From Dipylidium caninum (Eukaryota > Platyhelminthes > Cestoda > Cyclophyllidea > Dipylidiidae), in assembly GCA_017562135.1 (NCBI GenBank), contig QEYB01001166.1, forward strand, positions 1 to 64,000: a stretch of DNA of 64,000 nt. The letters run 5' to 3'. Every line of letters starts with the position of its first letter. Within the stretch, counting starts at the first letter, position 1. Below, piece by piece: positions 34,701-48,700 of the stretch. Below the pieces are notes generated by a model that saw only the letters and a program-made list of their open reading frames with translations, did not search any database and had not been told where the DNA came from. Both the position numbers and the translations under genes were made by a program.

Positions 34701-37700
34701 CATCGGTCGTAATTTTTCACTTTATTCACCTTATTTAATGCCAATTCTAAAAAAATGGGTTTTCTCGTTTTGTCTAGATCGGTAAAAATGTTTTGTTCTA
34801 AATGCCATCATTTATTTATTACTACCTTGCGACTGGATTTAATTCACAGCAATATGTAGAGATTTCAATCTCAGTGTCTTCTTGCGGTTTGTCCAATCCC
34901 ACAAAAACAAAACTTTACTGGGCAGATTATAGCTTATTTTCAGTTTTGTAAAATTTTTTGGCAAGTGCATGAAAAGATGACGGGAAGTAATGCAATTCAA
35001 ATCGCTTTGTACAAATACACAAATTCAGCGTTAGTTGTTACTGCAGCACTCGCTCCTTACAATTTTACTTTTTTCACTTTTTTATGGAAATTGTTGTATT
35101 AAAAAATGAAATTGTAGATCACGGAAACCTTTATAGTTTCTCATTTTAGCATCAAATTTCGTTCGAGGATGGGATAATGCTACGTATTACCAAATCTTAG
35201 TCGGCTTCACTAAATATTGTGCGGCGTTTTCACTGTGAACATATTCTCTCTTCCCTTTTGCCAGAATCGTGAACGGGGACAACGTGTTAGCATTATTATG
35301 TTGGCCGAGGGTGCTGTGGATTGCGAAAACAATCCCATTACCTGTGAAATTGTTCAAAAGTTGATGGTGGACAAGTTAGGCCTGGATACGCGCGTCACGG
35401 TGTTGGGGCACGTTCAGCGAGGCGGTCGTCCTTCAGCATTTGACCGCGTTCTTGGCATTCGTATGGGCGCTGAGGCAGTATTGGCCCTCATGGATGCAGA
35501 AAAGAATCCAGACCTCCCTGCTTGTGTCATCACTTTGGTGGGAAATCAAGCTGTGCGTCTTCCGCTGATGCACTGCGTTGAGAAGGTAATTTTTATTTTA
35601 AAGCCTACTAACTATTTATGAAGTGCGATTATGTTTCGTGAGGCTTATAACGACCTCTCTTCTTTGGTAATGTTGGGTCATACTGTCGTTAAGTACTTTT
35701 TTATAGTGCTTCTAATACCTTGATAATTGGCCCCTAATTTAAAAGATGGCCTATTTAAATCTCTTTTTAACTTTTAATTGTTCTAAACGTGCATTTTTTC
35801 ATTGTGCTTATTAATTTACGAGTTTGAGGGCACAATCTCACCCTTACGAGTCATTTGATTATGGTTATAGACTTATTTCCTTTTTCATGGTAGTTCATCC
35901 GTGGAGGAATCATGTCCCTCCTGGTTGTCTTTGTTTATATTAATTCTCTTCTGATTTTGTTCACTTTGTACTGTTGATATTAATAACTTAAAATGATCCA
36001 CATTTCTCAGTCTACAAGTACTTCTGGACTGTGTTGGGAAAAATCAGCTTCCACTCTATTGTGGTTTTCCTTTGTTAACTTTTTTCCTTAACCTACGACT
36101 AGTTATCTGTATTATATTTTTCTATTATCCGAGTGATTACTTCCCGAACATCCTTTCTGCTGTTCAGCTTATACTTCGGAAGGTTGATGAGTCTTACGTG
36201 ATCCTTTTTTCTTTTCTATAACTGATTACTTTTGCACACTTCTCACATTTTTTAATCTTGTCACAGTTTGGTTAGTGAAACTGCAATCGATATTTTCTTT
36301 GTAACCCAATTTTTTTTACAATCATATGTAGTTAATACTTTTTCTACTAACGAAAACGGTACCATATTCAATGTGTGCTTTAGTTTTTCTGGTTATTTAA
36401 TGCAAGAAAGACTGCTTCCCATTCAGTTGATTCTTCACCCAGTGCCATTCCCCCCACATTACCTTTATTCGAAAAGATCACACATACCGCATAATCACAT
36501 GACCTAACACAACGAAAAATCGCCTTAGATATCTGTTCTCTTTCTTTAGACCCGTGCCGTGGCTGCCGCTATCGCAAAACGCGATTTTGAGCAAGCCGTT
36601 TTCCTTCGTGGACGGTAAGTTACTTTAAAATGTGTGCCAGTGCATGTGCGTGCATGTTAATTCGGCCACCGTGACTCGTCATAGTCATATCTCTTGTGTA
36701 ACCTTGTGCACCGAAATGCATTTTCAGGCGTAAGAAACAGAAATGGTTGTTAAAGGAGTTGTGAAGGGCATTACGTTGATAGTGAAGGTTGTGTTCCTGA
36801 ATCATAGACTGTATACCAAACTCCACCTCATCGATTTATTTTCGGTATTCTGACCAAAGTGTTACATACTTGTCAAGGAAGTTCCGAGACAATATCTTTG
36901 CATTGTCACATTTCAGTCTTTCTTAAAATACTGAAATCCATATCTCGATGAAAAGACCGATCTGATTTATTGTCATTTGATTTGATTTATTACTCAAAGC
37001 ATGTAGGTATAATTGTATGAGTAAAATACAACCTACAGGTTAACTCATTTAATAACTTGCCAAGGGATATTTTTCGCCCTAGTTTTATTGTTCTGCATCA
37101 TAGGTACAAGTCAAAATAAAATTTTGAGTAGCTTAAGATTGGTAAATGAACTCTATTGTGCCTTCAAGGACGTTTTGAATGAGTAAGCAAAACTCTTACT
37201 TTGGGGTCGAGCATTTTTCTGTTATATTGTGTTAACCGAAATTGCACAGTTCGTTCGTTTTGTAGGAGCTTTATGAACAACGTGGACACTTATATAACTC
37301 TGTCCAAAATCAACCCTCCGGCCGTTGAAAATAGGGTAGGTTTTTATGTTTTTTTCTTGCATACTTCAGGTTGTTTCATTCCATACCATCTCTTAGTAGA
37401 TCTTATTTTTAACTCATGAACCTACGTTTTTATCAAGCATCCGTCATTATTTGTTGGTAAAACTTTTCAATCATCTGTATTAGTCTTAGTCTATCCTAAA
37501 TAAGTCCAATTAATCTGTAATTATTCGGAGATTTCACCCTAACGCCATTTTTTGATAGGTGCATGTTCTGCTCCCTTACTAATGCACGTCCTTGTCTTGT
37601 CCTATCCATTTCACAGCCATCAGTTATTGTAAGTCATTGTCTTTTAGCTTTTTGGCTACAATTTCGCCGCCATTTGCTCCTTTCTGTTCGCTATTTTAAC

Positions 37701-40700
37701 AGCACTGACTTTACATTTCAAACTCCTGCTTATTTGATCGACAAAGTGCATTTATTTGAGGTCACTTCGCTAATTTGATTTTAAATTCTACGCTTTTCCT
37801 GTTTTCCCACATTTCCAGTTATACCCAATCTTCTTAATTACGAGGCTCTTAGCGGTATCTCGTAGTTGCTTGAAGTTAGTTGCATATGGAAGCAGATGTC
37901 GTGCCTTTCTCTAATGTAAATCTCCGAACCGCCCCATTTATTTTTACCGACTGGAGAGGGGACGGTTCAAAGTTTTTGATGTTTTCTTTGTTGACTGTTT
38001 TAAAATTTTTTTTATTACTTTAGTCATTTATTCGAAGATGTCCTTAGAGAGTCATTTCTAATGTCTGTGTTCTTTCTATGCTGCGGATTTTAAGGTTTTT
38101 TTACCATAATATTTATAATTGCTTCCTAAGTAACCGCCCCAAGTGATGAAACAGTTGTTTTAGCTCAATCATTGCTGGTGCGTAAATACTTTTCGTCTTT
38201 TTTCCAATTTGATTTGCAGAAGTTGGAACATCGCAACAACCACTTAATTTACTAGTTTACATCCTTCCTAGTACTTACTATGTCCTGATCGCATCTATTT
38301 CACCAAATGGTATCATATTACTGTACTAATTTTTGTTGCAAGTTGCACAAATAGGAAGGGTATTTGTCAATTAGTCACAAGATGCCCTGCAATCTCTTCA
38401 AGTTTTGTGACGTTAGCTATCGTGCCCATTTAGAAAATTATTAAGCAAATTATGGGCACGTCACCGTAGTCAGATAAGTCACTTAGCATATCAGGTATAT
38501 GCAACGCTAAAATGTGGCTTGTTAGCCTTCAAGTGGTCGTAAGGCCTCATGGTTTGTTTTGTGGTTTTCAAAACACCGTTGGCATGATTATCGTGGTTAT
38601 TTTCTTCTAGGCCAAATTACGAGTCGGTGTGGTGAACGTGGGCGCTCCAGCTGGTGGAGTAAATGCGGCAATGCGCAGTTTCACCCGTATCGCCATCACC
38701 AAGGGCTACCGTGTTATGGGCATTTTTGAAGGCTTTCAAGGTCTTGTTAACGGAGAGGTCAATGATATCCATTGGGATGATGTTAGAGGTTGGGTCTCCC
38801 AGGGCGGCTCTAAGCTCGGCACCCGTCGGTAGGCCCTTGTATTCCCTCATAATGTCTTTTTTTACAGTTGTTTAATAACAATAGGTCTTAGAGTATATTA
38901 AAAGAACGTTCAACTTCGATAGTCGATAGTCATATCACTTAGGTTCTCAGTCGGCTAGTTTTATTGAGTAAATTGTTTCAATGCAAGCAATGAATTCATT
39001 ATCTGCTGTTGGTGTCCATTAGCTTTTACCCGAAATGTTTGTTCCAAAGCTATGGACTCTAATATCCCCTATCGGAGATCTTGTATACCACCAGCGGTGA
39101 TATCATTTGTAATGGTTTTTAATGGCACATTAAGCTAACTGCAAGTCGATTATGCCAGGTCGACGAAATCACGAGCGCAGCTTTGAGTTCAATAACCGCA
39201 CTTGGAAGGCGCCTTGTTCATTGCCCCAGGTATACTCGTTACGTCATGCTTTTCGGTAAAGCGGGTGGTTCGCCGAAAAGTCTTACTGATGTTAACTACC
39301 GGTCGACAAATGCTATTCTTTCAGGTGTAAACTATTTTTGTACCCAATTTTTTTTACGGAGGATAATTTTTACTGCCATACTACCTTTTTGTTGAGATAA
39401 TTACCCCAAAAGTGCTTTTGGACACAATTTTATAGTACAGACAGCGTCATTTCTCAGATTACCCAAGTAGATGAGTGTTGCTTTATGGACAAGAGAACTA
39501 TACTTTGGTGGTTTAATTCGGAGATTCTCATCTTCGTGACACAAAGTCTTCTTGTGAGCATAACGTTTAATGCTGAGGAATATTACATTTCATTTGTGTG
39601 ACTAAGCTTGAGTGAGAGATTATTTCCCTGCCGTGCACATTGTAAAAGCTGCTTCTACCTTTGGCTGTGCGAAACCAGTGACACTTGGTTTATGTCATTT
39701 AAACAGTTAACGGGATTCACATGCTTAATGAAGCAGAACTGTTTGTTATATATTTTGCTACCTTAATTGGTTTCTCACAGATAAATCTGTAAGCGCCTTA
39801 ATTTGACCTTGTAAAAACACGTATTTGGCCACATAACTTTTTTCCCGCGTTTGATACTTACGTAGTGCCACTCCGAAGGAAGTGGGCCTGGATTCCGTAG
39901 CCGCTCGCTTAGGTGAATTCAAAATCAGCGGTCTACTAGTGATCGGCGGTTTCGAGGCTTTTGAATGTATGATCGATCTGGTGGAAGGGAGAAAGGAGCA
40001 TAAGGAGCTCTGCATCCCCCTGATAATGATTCCCGCCACCATTAGCAACAACGTGCCAGGCACTGACTTCTCTCTGGGTGCCGATACTGCTCTCAATGAG
40101 ATTACCCTGGTTCGTCTGTTCTCATTTATTATAACTTTGTTTAAGACTCGATCATTTTAAACCGTTTTATGTTAATGCTCATATCGCTGAAGGGATATCA
40201 GTTGGATAGAATGGTTGTTGCACTTTCATCCTACCTGTTGACTTAAGTTTTATAAAGATGACTCTCACTAGTTGTTTTAAGGTTTTATCACTAAGCGTCC
40301 CATGCCGCATCTGCTTTCCCACTTTAAATAACGAATGAATCAGTTCATAATCACACTGACTTATTTAATCTTGATATTTTCCTAATTTTGGTTAATTTTC
40401 TCTTTTCGGTTGCCCATATTTTTGGGTCGTGTTTGTGGAATTCGTTTTTCATCAATTCAAGATAGCCGCAATGAATTTTGCAGAAGAAACATTTGATATC
40501 ATGTTGGTATTCTTTTTGTCAGAGAAGTGACCAGCATTGCGTTCTCATTAAAACCGGACTTAATAAAACGAGTACCTATTAATAAAATGTAGATTGAATA
40601 CTTTTTCTTTTAAGTGAATTCGACTCGTTCTCCCACTATGAAAATTTGTAGCTTTACGAATCTTGCATTTCTAAGACCTTATTCTCCTTTGATTGTCTCT

Positions 40701-43700
40701 CAACGCTTCACTAACGTTTATTCCACTTCATTTTGCGGCACGTACGCCATTCGTTTCCGTTACCAACTTCAGTTTTTTTTGCATCAAACCGATGTCATTC
40801 ATATTTGATCTGTTTGAACTTTTTTATCAATATTTCTTTCATTTTGAAATTCCACAACATTTACCGTCACTTTAAGTGTTTTAATATTCCCTCAATGTTA
40901 TCTGTTATATAATGGCCTTCGCGTTCGTGTTCTTCCGTTAACCGCAGTTATGTTGGATATAGGTGGAAGTTATTCGCGCCCTTGAAGGTTATACTGACCC
41001 TTTGTGCTCATCCTAAATCGTTAAATATGTTTTATCAGATGCAAGTGTTTGAGTCCCTAATATAAGGCCCCCGTCTCATTTTAGCAGACGTTAGACATTC
41101 ACCACTGGTGGCATTGTCATTGAAGCACATGTCGCTGAGTGAGAGGCCTCGTGCCCCCCCTGTGTCGACATCATCGGTTGTAGCTGATTGGCCGCAGTGC
41201 GCTGGCCGAGCGCTAACTATATTTCACTAGATTCTATACTAAAAGCATTGGTAGTACCTCAGCCTACTCACCTATCAAACAGACTAGATTTTTGTTACTG
41301 GGATGTTTGAACTTGATCATCCAGTTACGACAAGTATAACTGTTATGTGCGTTATCTCCGGATTTTGTCACTCGGCGCCATGAAATCGCATAAACAAAAA
41401 CGTCTATTTTACTGATGCTTCTGGCACCAGTGGTGAATTAATGGTTGACCATTTTGAAATAGTTTTGATCTTTTTCTAATGTAGTGCTCATCAAAAGCTC
41501 TGCGTCATTTTGTTTGTCAATTTAACGCCTCCGCTAGTACTGTAAGTGCTCTTTACGTATCAATCTTTCGATTTTATGTAAATTGGCTATCATGAAAAGA
41601 TCTCGTCAACTGTTTTCTACACTATTAATTTTTTCTATGTCAAAAAATTGGTAAATGGCATATCTTTAAAGGCTTGTGTGAATTAGGCTGTCACGGTTTG
41701 AGATACATTTTGACGTAGGGGATTTCGGCCACGTAGGTTTCTTGTTTGGCTTTTTAACAATGTGTAGTGGTTCTAAGAATAGATTAATGCTTTTCATGCG
41801 AAACCTCTTGTATCTTTTTATTCTAATGTCTTGGACTTTTTTCATTATGGTCACAATTGGGTCGATTTACTTCCTCACAACTCTCATCCATAGTCACTTG
41901 TTTGTGTTCCGTCGTTTGATGACGTAAATTTTGATGCTGCTGACTAATCACTGTTTATTGCGATATGAAGAAAGTTGGATGGAATTGAGGATTTCGTCAC
42001 AACTGACGCCTTGGGTAAGGTGAATATCCACTCAGTTAGGTATAAGGCATGCTGATCCATGACCTGTATGTCATTATCTTAGAAGCACTCGAAGACACTG
42101 GGTAGCAACGTTTTGAGTAGAGGAATGTAGGTGCTCTCAGCATAACAGTAATTTTCTCACTTCGACATAGGCCTTGAATTCTTCATTTCTCATGGAATGC
42201 CCACCTGCCACACATTTTGGTCTTCTACTTGTTCACATATCTTTTTGAAAGCTCGCCGGCCTATTTTTGCAATTATGTGCTGGGATAACTGAAAATTATG
42301 TGGAAAAACAAATTCTCCATGTGTTGTAACTGTTAGCGTTCCAAAACTTTTTTGAGATACTTGCTAAGTTATGCCTTATAGGGAGGGATAAGGAAATAAT
42401 AACAAATGAAAGGGAGGTGCGGCTGTTATTAGGATTCTCCCTTTCTATTTTTGTCATTGTTCATAGGATGAGCTTATTTGTGTTGATGATTATAATAACG
42501 TTTGATTGGACTCTATTTCCTTTGTCCATTAATTTTTTTTAGTGCTTGTTACTCTAGTAAGATAGCAGTCTTTATTTTTTGGCAATCAGGATTGGACAGT
42601 ACTTCTACCGCATTTGGGAAAGAGGAACAAATGTAAATCTGATTTTTTTCTCCCAACAAACCCATTTATTCATCTATTAATAGGTTTCCGAAATTGATTT
42701 TTCAGGCGCCAACGTCCTCATTTACGCACTCGCATAGCCCTCCTCTTTTCCAACTCCCTAGTACCTTTCTCATTGGCTCATTTTCAGGCTATTGACAAGA
42801 TCAAACAAAGTGCTACTGGCACCAAGCGTCGTGTCTTCGTTGTGGAGACGATGGGCGGTTACTGCGGTTATCTAGCAACAATGGGTGCAGTATCAGGCGG
42901 AGCAGATGCGGCGTACATTCACGAAGAGGCTTTCGGTATCGACGATTTGCGGGAGGATGTCACACACCTACGTGCAAAAATGGCCTCTAATGTCCAACGC
43001 GGTTTGATATTACGAGGCGAGCTGGCCAACAGCAATTACAGCACAGAATTCATTCACCGACTCTACACAGAAGAGGGTCAGGGTATATTTGATTGTAGGT
43101 ACGTCCATGTCTTCATTTTGTGTTTGAGCCGTCGGTAACTTTAAACGCTTGACAACCTGTAAAGGTAAGATCGTCGAAGGATCTGTTTAACCTCCAATAA
43201 GCTCCATTTCTAGCCTATTCTTATCCCGCGACTTATTTTGAGCCTCCCCTCTTTCTCACTTGAAGTGCTCTTTTTCCCTCAATGGTTTGCCTAGGCAAAT
43301 GCATTTGCTGTGCAAAACTTTCTTAGTAAACTGGGCTTGTGATTCATTTTAATTTATCGGTCTTCAAATGGGACATAAGACTAATTTAGTTTGAAATTTT
43401 ACAGGATTTGTCTTTGGTTTTGTGACATTCCACTTTTTTTCCACAATTTGTTCATATTTTATTAGTAAGCGGAGAAAATCTCAAGCTAATTATCTCCGAA
43501 ATTACCTTGTACTAATTCTTAAGATTTCCGACTCTTGTTGGTGCTATAACTAGTTGGAATTTTTTTTAAATTCCTACTCCAGTTTCTTTCAAGAACTGAC
43601 TAGTAAAGTGTAAGTCTTTAACTCGAAATATTACAATTTTTACTGATATGGCTATTGATGACTCGTGATTATGCACCCACTGGTTAAGCGATTATTTACG

Positions 43701-45702
43701 ATGTTTTTAATTTTGACTTAAGCTTTATTGTCTTAATGGGTGGCGATAACCATATGCGGTTTCACTTAAAGTGGACGACGCAACGCACCGTATTTTCCAG
43801 CCGATTTTATCTGAAAAAATCTATATTAATTGTGTAATGCAAACATCACACGAAATATTTTTTAGGACTTTTAAAAGGCGGGAAGTATGAAGAAAATAAG
43901 TCGGTGATTTCGTGAGCTTATAGTTCGACAAGTAAACACAATTTATTTTTTACCTGGTCCCGTATATAAGTTATTTTAATCCTTAATTTCTTTGTCTTCA
44001 TTTTAACTCTGATCGTCCTGTCTCTGAGTTTCAAAGTTGACAAGTGATAAAGTTATTTTTTACTTTAATTTCAAAATTTGTGAAGATGAAGATGTTGTGT
44101 TAACGATTCCCGAGTAGTTCGAGAGCTCGCTAACAATATAGCTCGCATCAATGTGAAGAAATATCGTTTAAGTCATGAGCTTCCTTCTAAGTAACATTCG
44201 TGATCAAAGATATTTGTGACCATCTTGGAGATCAGCTACAGGACCTTTTTCAGGCTATGCAAATGATTGACATTCTCCCCTACTTTCCACCCGCCTACTT
44301 TGCTCTTAACAGAACCCATTTTCCTCTCGGTTACATGAGCCACATTTGTTCGGCTCTGGCTTCGGAAACGGTACATAAGCTGCTTGTGTCGCTGGTAACT
44401 AATGTGTATGGAATTTTTTATTTCTCCAATGAAGCAATCGCGTTAAGAGCCTACTTCAAGTGCCATATTTCGGTTGCATTCTTCGTGATTAGTCTCCCCC
44501 CTAATTACCTGTCATTCCAACTCCAGAGGGTTGGACGGAACTGTGCCTTTGGAGTTGTGAATCCTACAAAAATGAAAATTGACTTACACGTTAATTATTT
44601 TGCGAAATTGCGTTCTCCCAACCTTTAATTTTCCGCACAGGCGGTATCTTCGTTCTCCAGGTGCTTTTAGGTTGGCCTTATCTATTTCTTTATATTTTGC
44701 TGTTTTTATTATGGTGATATTTTTGTCTACTTTTTTCCTTGCAGGATGACAGTATTGGGGTACATTCAACAGGGTGGCGAACCCTCGCCCTTTGATCGTA
44801 ACTTGGGTACCAAATTGGGTGTTCTCGCCATCGATTGGCTTGACAATCAAATGAATGCCTTCCTCACCGGAGATGGTGCGTTGAATTTTGTTGGCATACT
44901 CTTAAGCAACGGGCTTGGCACAGGGCGCTTGGGGTCATTACGTTTTTTAAAACCGATTCTATGGACTGAATTATCGCGGTCACTTTGGACAAATGCTTGT
45001 CAGGCTGTCTATCTTACTGATAATTTTCGCTTTATAACTCGAGACTAACGTGTCGAATGCTGATGCTCTGACTGTGTCAGAAGTGTTGCGATGTCTCACA
45101 TTTAGTTTAATATTCTAAGTACTGAGTGAATTTGGGGATATTCGAGCGTCTATGTTCAAGCCTCTATGTCCATTGTGCCAAATGTAAATGTTTGGGTTCG
45201 ATGTGACGGACCTTGTGCATCGGGTTCCCCAGCTTATTTGTGTAATTTAGTTGTTTGTTCTGCGCAAAACAGACTACCCTTTCTCATAGGCTGGTTAAAT
45301 ATTCCATTTCTGTATAATTTATCCCATTTACTCTATACTCCCTTTGTTCTATTACTTGTCGTCGCCTGTGTCGTGGGTGTATTGCTTCTGAAGCGATTTT
45401 ATTGCATTTGCTCCTAAAAATTGCATAACATTTGTACGCACCAGAGATATAAAACGCTCGTTTTTTCACTCAATGTAGGAACTGTGAGTACAAGCGGTGA
45501 TGAGACCTGTGTACTTTTGGGTCTAATTAAACGCGCCTATGAATACTCCCGAGTGGTGGACCTGAAACGTGTGACCGATTTCAAACACCGCGTACCCTTT
45601 GATAACTGGTGGCTTAATCTTCGTCCTCTAATGCGCATCATGGCCAAACACGAAAGTCTTTACGAGTCGGAAAGCATCATGCTCGGTGCCGATCGCATCT
45701 GA
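31735..45702 (+). CDS. PFK: ATP-dependent 6-phosphofructokinase, complete, 12 exons
   Basis: Exons: 31,735-31,750; 32,072-32,316; 33,000-33,189; 34,019-34,338; 35,265-35,585; 36,550-36,614; 37,266-37,335; 38,611-38,828; 39,866-40,109; 42,788-43,098; 44,745-44,875; 45,479-45,702. All phases agree and the sum is 2,355 nt, 784 residues, matching the roughly 780 of animal enzymes. It phosphorylates fructose 6-phosphate in the cytosol, the committed step of glycolysis. N-terminal half: [10 protein letters not shown] (about 30-39), [25 protein letters not shown] with the catalytic Asp in IDND (173-176), [10 protein letters not shown] and GHVQRGG (about 305-311). C-terminal, mainly regulatory half: [56 protein letters not shown] and [10 protein letters not shown]. 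The 16-nt first exon reads M-Q-Q-A-R in the right phase; an ATG at 32,086 is an alternative start ten residues later. Introns run from about 320 nt to 2.7 kb. The donor after exon 9 (GTTCGT) is weak. Confidence 0.96.
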
Positions 45703-48700
45703 TTCTGCGTCCGCTACTTCCTTGGCCTTTGACACTCTTTTCAACCGTGACAGTACAGTTACAAGAGACAAAGTATACTTTCTGCCTTATCCCCTTCTTC
45801 CTTCATCCTTAATCCGCTGAGCTATTCTACCATCCTTTCAATTTCAATATTTCATTGTCTTGCTTCCACAAAGAGGAATGTAATTTGTCCTCGCATCTGG
45901 TTATTTTTTCCTCCCTTCCCGTTCTTTTCAAACAACATAAAAGAATATATACATTTAATTTAATTGTGGCGCTGATACTACAGGGAAACAGGTTTGCTGT
46001 CGCTGATGTACCACATACACGACTCGGATTCGAGTGAGGTAATCCAAATGATGATGATGTAAGTGGCCTTTAAAATTTCATATTCGCCTAAAAATTGGCG
46101 TCTACGGACCGTAGAAGGCAATCGCGAATTTGTGTTACTTTGATGAAAGAAACAATGAGGCGCAATTGGCGGTTACAGTGGCAATTGAAATGGATGGGAA
46201 AGACGGGGTCCAACGCTTTGAACAGATTAAGGAGATTCAAGGTTTCGATGCACTCTTAACGGTCTGAAGACCTCTTGTTCCTCCTGCTCGTCACCAATGC
46301 TTACAACTTGGGTATTCACCTGACACTTCTCTAATAGGGCATCTCTTCGGCACGACGATGCCCCTACACTTTCCCAAGTCGGGGCTAAATTTTTTGGCGA
46401 TGCTGATTTCGCGGGACGAGCGCCCCCTGTTTCCTAATTATGCCAGCCCGTTGGCTCAAACAAGGTTTATGGGAGTGTGCGGGGAGTATCGATGCTTTGT
46501 TCGGATGAAGTTGGTCAGTGTGAGTTACAAACACTTCAAGCAATAAGCGAATGAGCCAAGTGATTGTCGAAATTCTCCTCAATTTTGCTTATGTTTATGA
46601 AAATTGATGAGTGTACGAATCGTTTTTTGTTTTGAATTGTGCATTGTGAAAGCCAGATCCTGACGAATACTGACAACGTGAACAGGCGGGTCTCATTTGT
46701 CCCCCTGTGCGCAGTTCAGAAGTAGTTGCCCCGACAGATAGGTGAATTTGCGATACCTTGATGCCACAGGCACTGCGCACCGGTCATCCTCCAATGTGAG
46801 TAACAACATTAGTTGTAAAACTTATTTCTATTCTGACCACCCAGAGAAAGTTTGTGCCGCCAGCCTCGGTAGAACCTGTTAGCTGATGATAATCTAGTGC
46901 GCGAAGCCTCCACTCTGTTTCACTGTCGCGCATCAGTGCGCGCAGTGTTGTGTGCTACTCAAATGTCATTTTATCATCGTCATAGACCTTTCTTGTGCGA
47001 TGTTAAGCAGGTAAATATCCTGACACCTTAATATTTGCAAAACCTGCTCGCAAGCCCACCTGTGCGGATTGACCGACACGCTACCACGGCGCCGATCGCC
47101 ATGCCCTCAGTTGACCTAATGCACGTTCAAATACAATCATGTGATTGGTGTTCGACAAGTGACATAATAGACCATGTCACCTGAGCAAAGGGAGTCCTTC
47201 AGCCGCATGTAATCACATTTAACATGTTATGGCGGCCATCAGCCTCTCCAACTCCCTTCACCATTAGAGCCTTATTAGGAAATTGGGCTGAGCTAATCCC
47301 AAGTGGCAATGTGAATCTCCACCGAAGGAGGGACTTTCAGTTCATCTAAGGACCTCAGGCGCTAACCTTTTTCACCTCCGGCTTCACCTCTCATAACATT
47401 TGAGGCAGATGCCTGTCTGCATCATTCCATGCCATTACCCGATTAATATCAGCGTGTAGTGGGATTTGCTCATAGTTAGACCTACTTCTAGCCGGTGGCA
47501 TAATTTTCTGTTCTGATATAACTGCTTGTGTTTAGAATAACTCACCAATGTCTTTTTGAGGTTAGTCCCTAATCCTGGAATCCGCCTGCCCAGACATAAT
47601 CTTTAATTAATTCACTTTAAAACTTTCGACATAAAAGTGCCTCGCAGCCATTTATTTTCTCGTCCTTTTCATCTCTTATCTAAGTCTTTTAGAAGGAACT
47701 ACCTTGTACCTCAGTGTCTCCAGTTTTTCTGTCGTCAATAACAATACCTTCGCGGACTTTCTCAGGTTCACTTATGATGAGAAGGCTGCAACAAAATGGT
47801 GCATTCGGAAGGATACAAACCTCAATCTCTCTCAAATGTTGACGGATGTCAGTTTCACCTCAGTAGTGAATGCTCAATGGGTATGTGTGGAAACTCATTT
47901 TCTGTAGATTCCAATTCTTCTCGACTCCTTCGATGTGTATTGGGACACCCATTTGTTTCAATTGAACTAGTCACCTACCCGTCAAGACCACCGTTGTCCG
48001 ATCCGTTTAATCTCTACATCGAGGGCGTATTGACAACTGCTTCTCCACTGCCCACGTTTTTTACACCAAAATGCCTCTCTTATTCAAGGTAAACTAAAGT
48101 AAACATCAGGTCTTTGTTTACCGGAGATATTTATTTGAAATCAATTTTTTTACTGTTCCTGCACCAAACGAAACCTTCTCCCCGTCTACTAATCGTCTGA
48201 GGACTGGTGTGCACGTACAGCAGGAGAGATCCACCGGTTACACAGGCGATTTCACTTCGAATTGCAAGATTGGAGGGCGATTTCTGCATTCCTGAAATGT
48301 AGAGGTCCCGTTTCATTTGCGGTGACATCTTCCTTGAACCCTCGTACTTTATGATGTTACATTTTCAACGCTCTGCCTTATCGAAAGTCTGGCTTCTTAT
48401 TAGGTTGGAAACCATGAAACAGCGGTTAAGTCGCATTGGAGAATATTGCAATATATTTCCTTGTAAATAGGACTAACGGATGTGATTAACTCTACCACCC
48501 ACTGATGTCATCCAACAAGCTAGTTCCCACGGTACTAACAAATCCCCATAAAAGGACTTCTTTAAATGCAGTTACCCCTTCCGTTGTATTAGGTTCCTCT
48601 TTATGTTTGAATGTCCCAGTTGCTCTCGAGTCCACCTTTATTTTGATCTCTGATTTACAGCCCACTCCATAGGAAAACAATTGCACCGGTAGCAAATCTA

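Noticed and set aside
44200..44628. Plus-strand open frame of 142 codons inside phosphofructokinase intron 10
   Set aside because: It lies between well-supported exons, shows no domain, and skipping it keeps the enzyme's frame and length. It has no splice sites that would fit.
47704..48092. Two overlapping plus-strand open frames
   Set aside because: No splice sites, promoter or recognisable domain; similar frames are expected by chance in a long gene-poor stretch.
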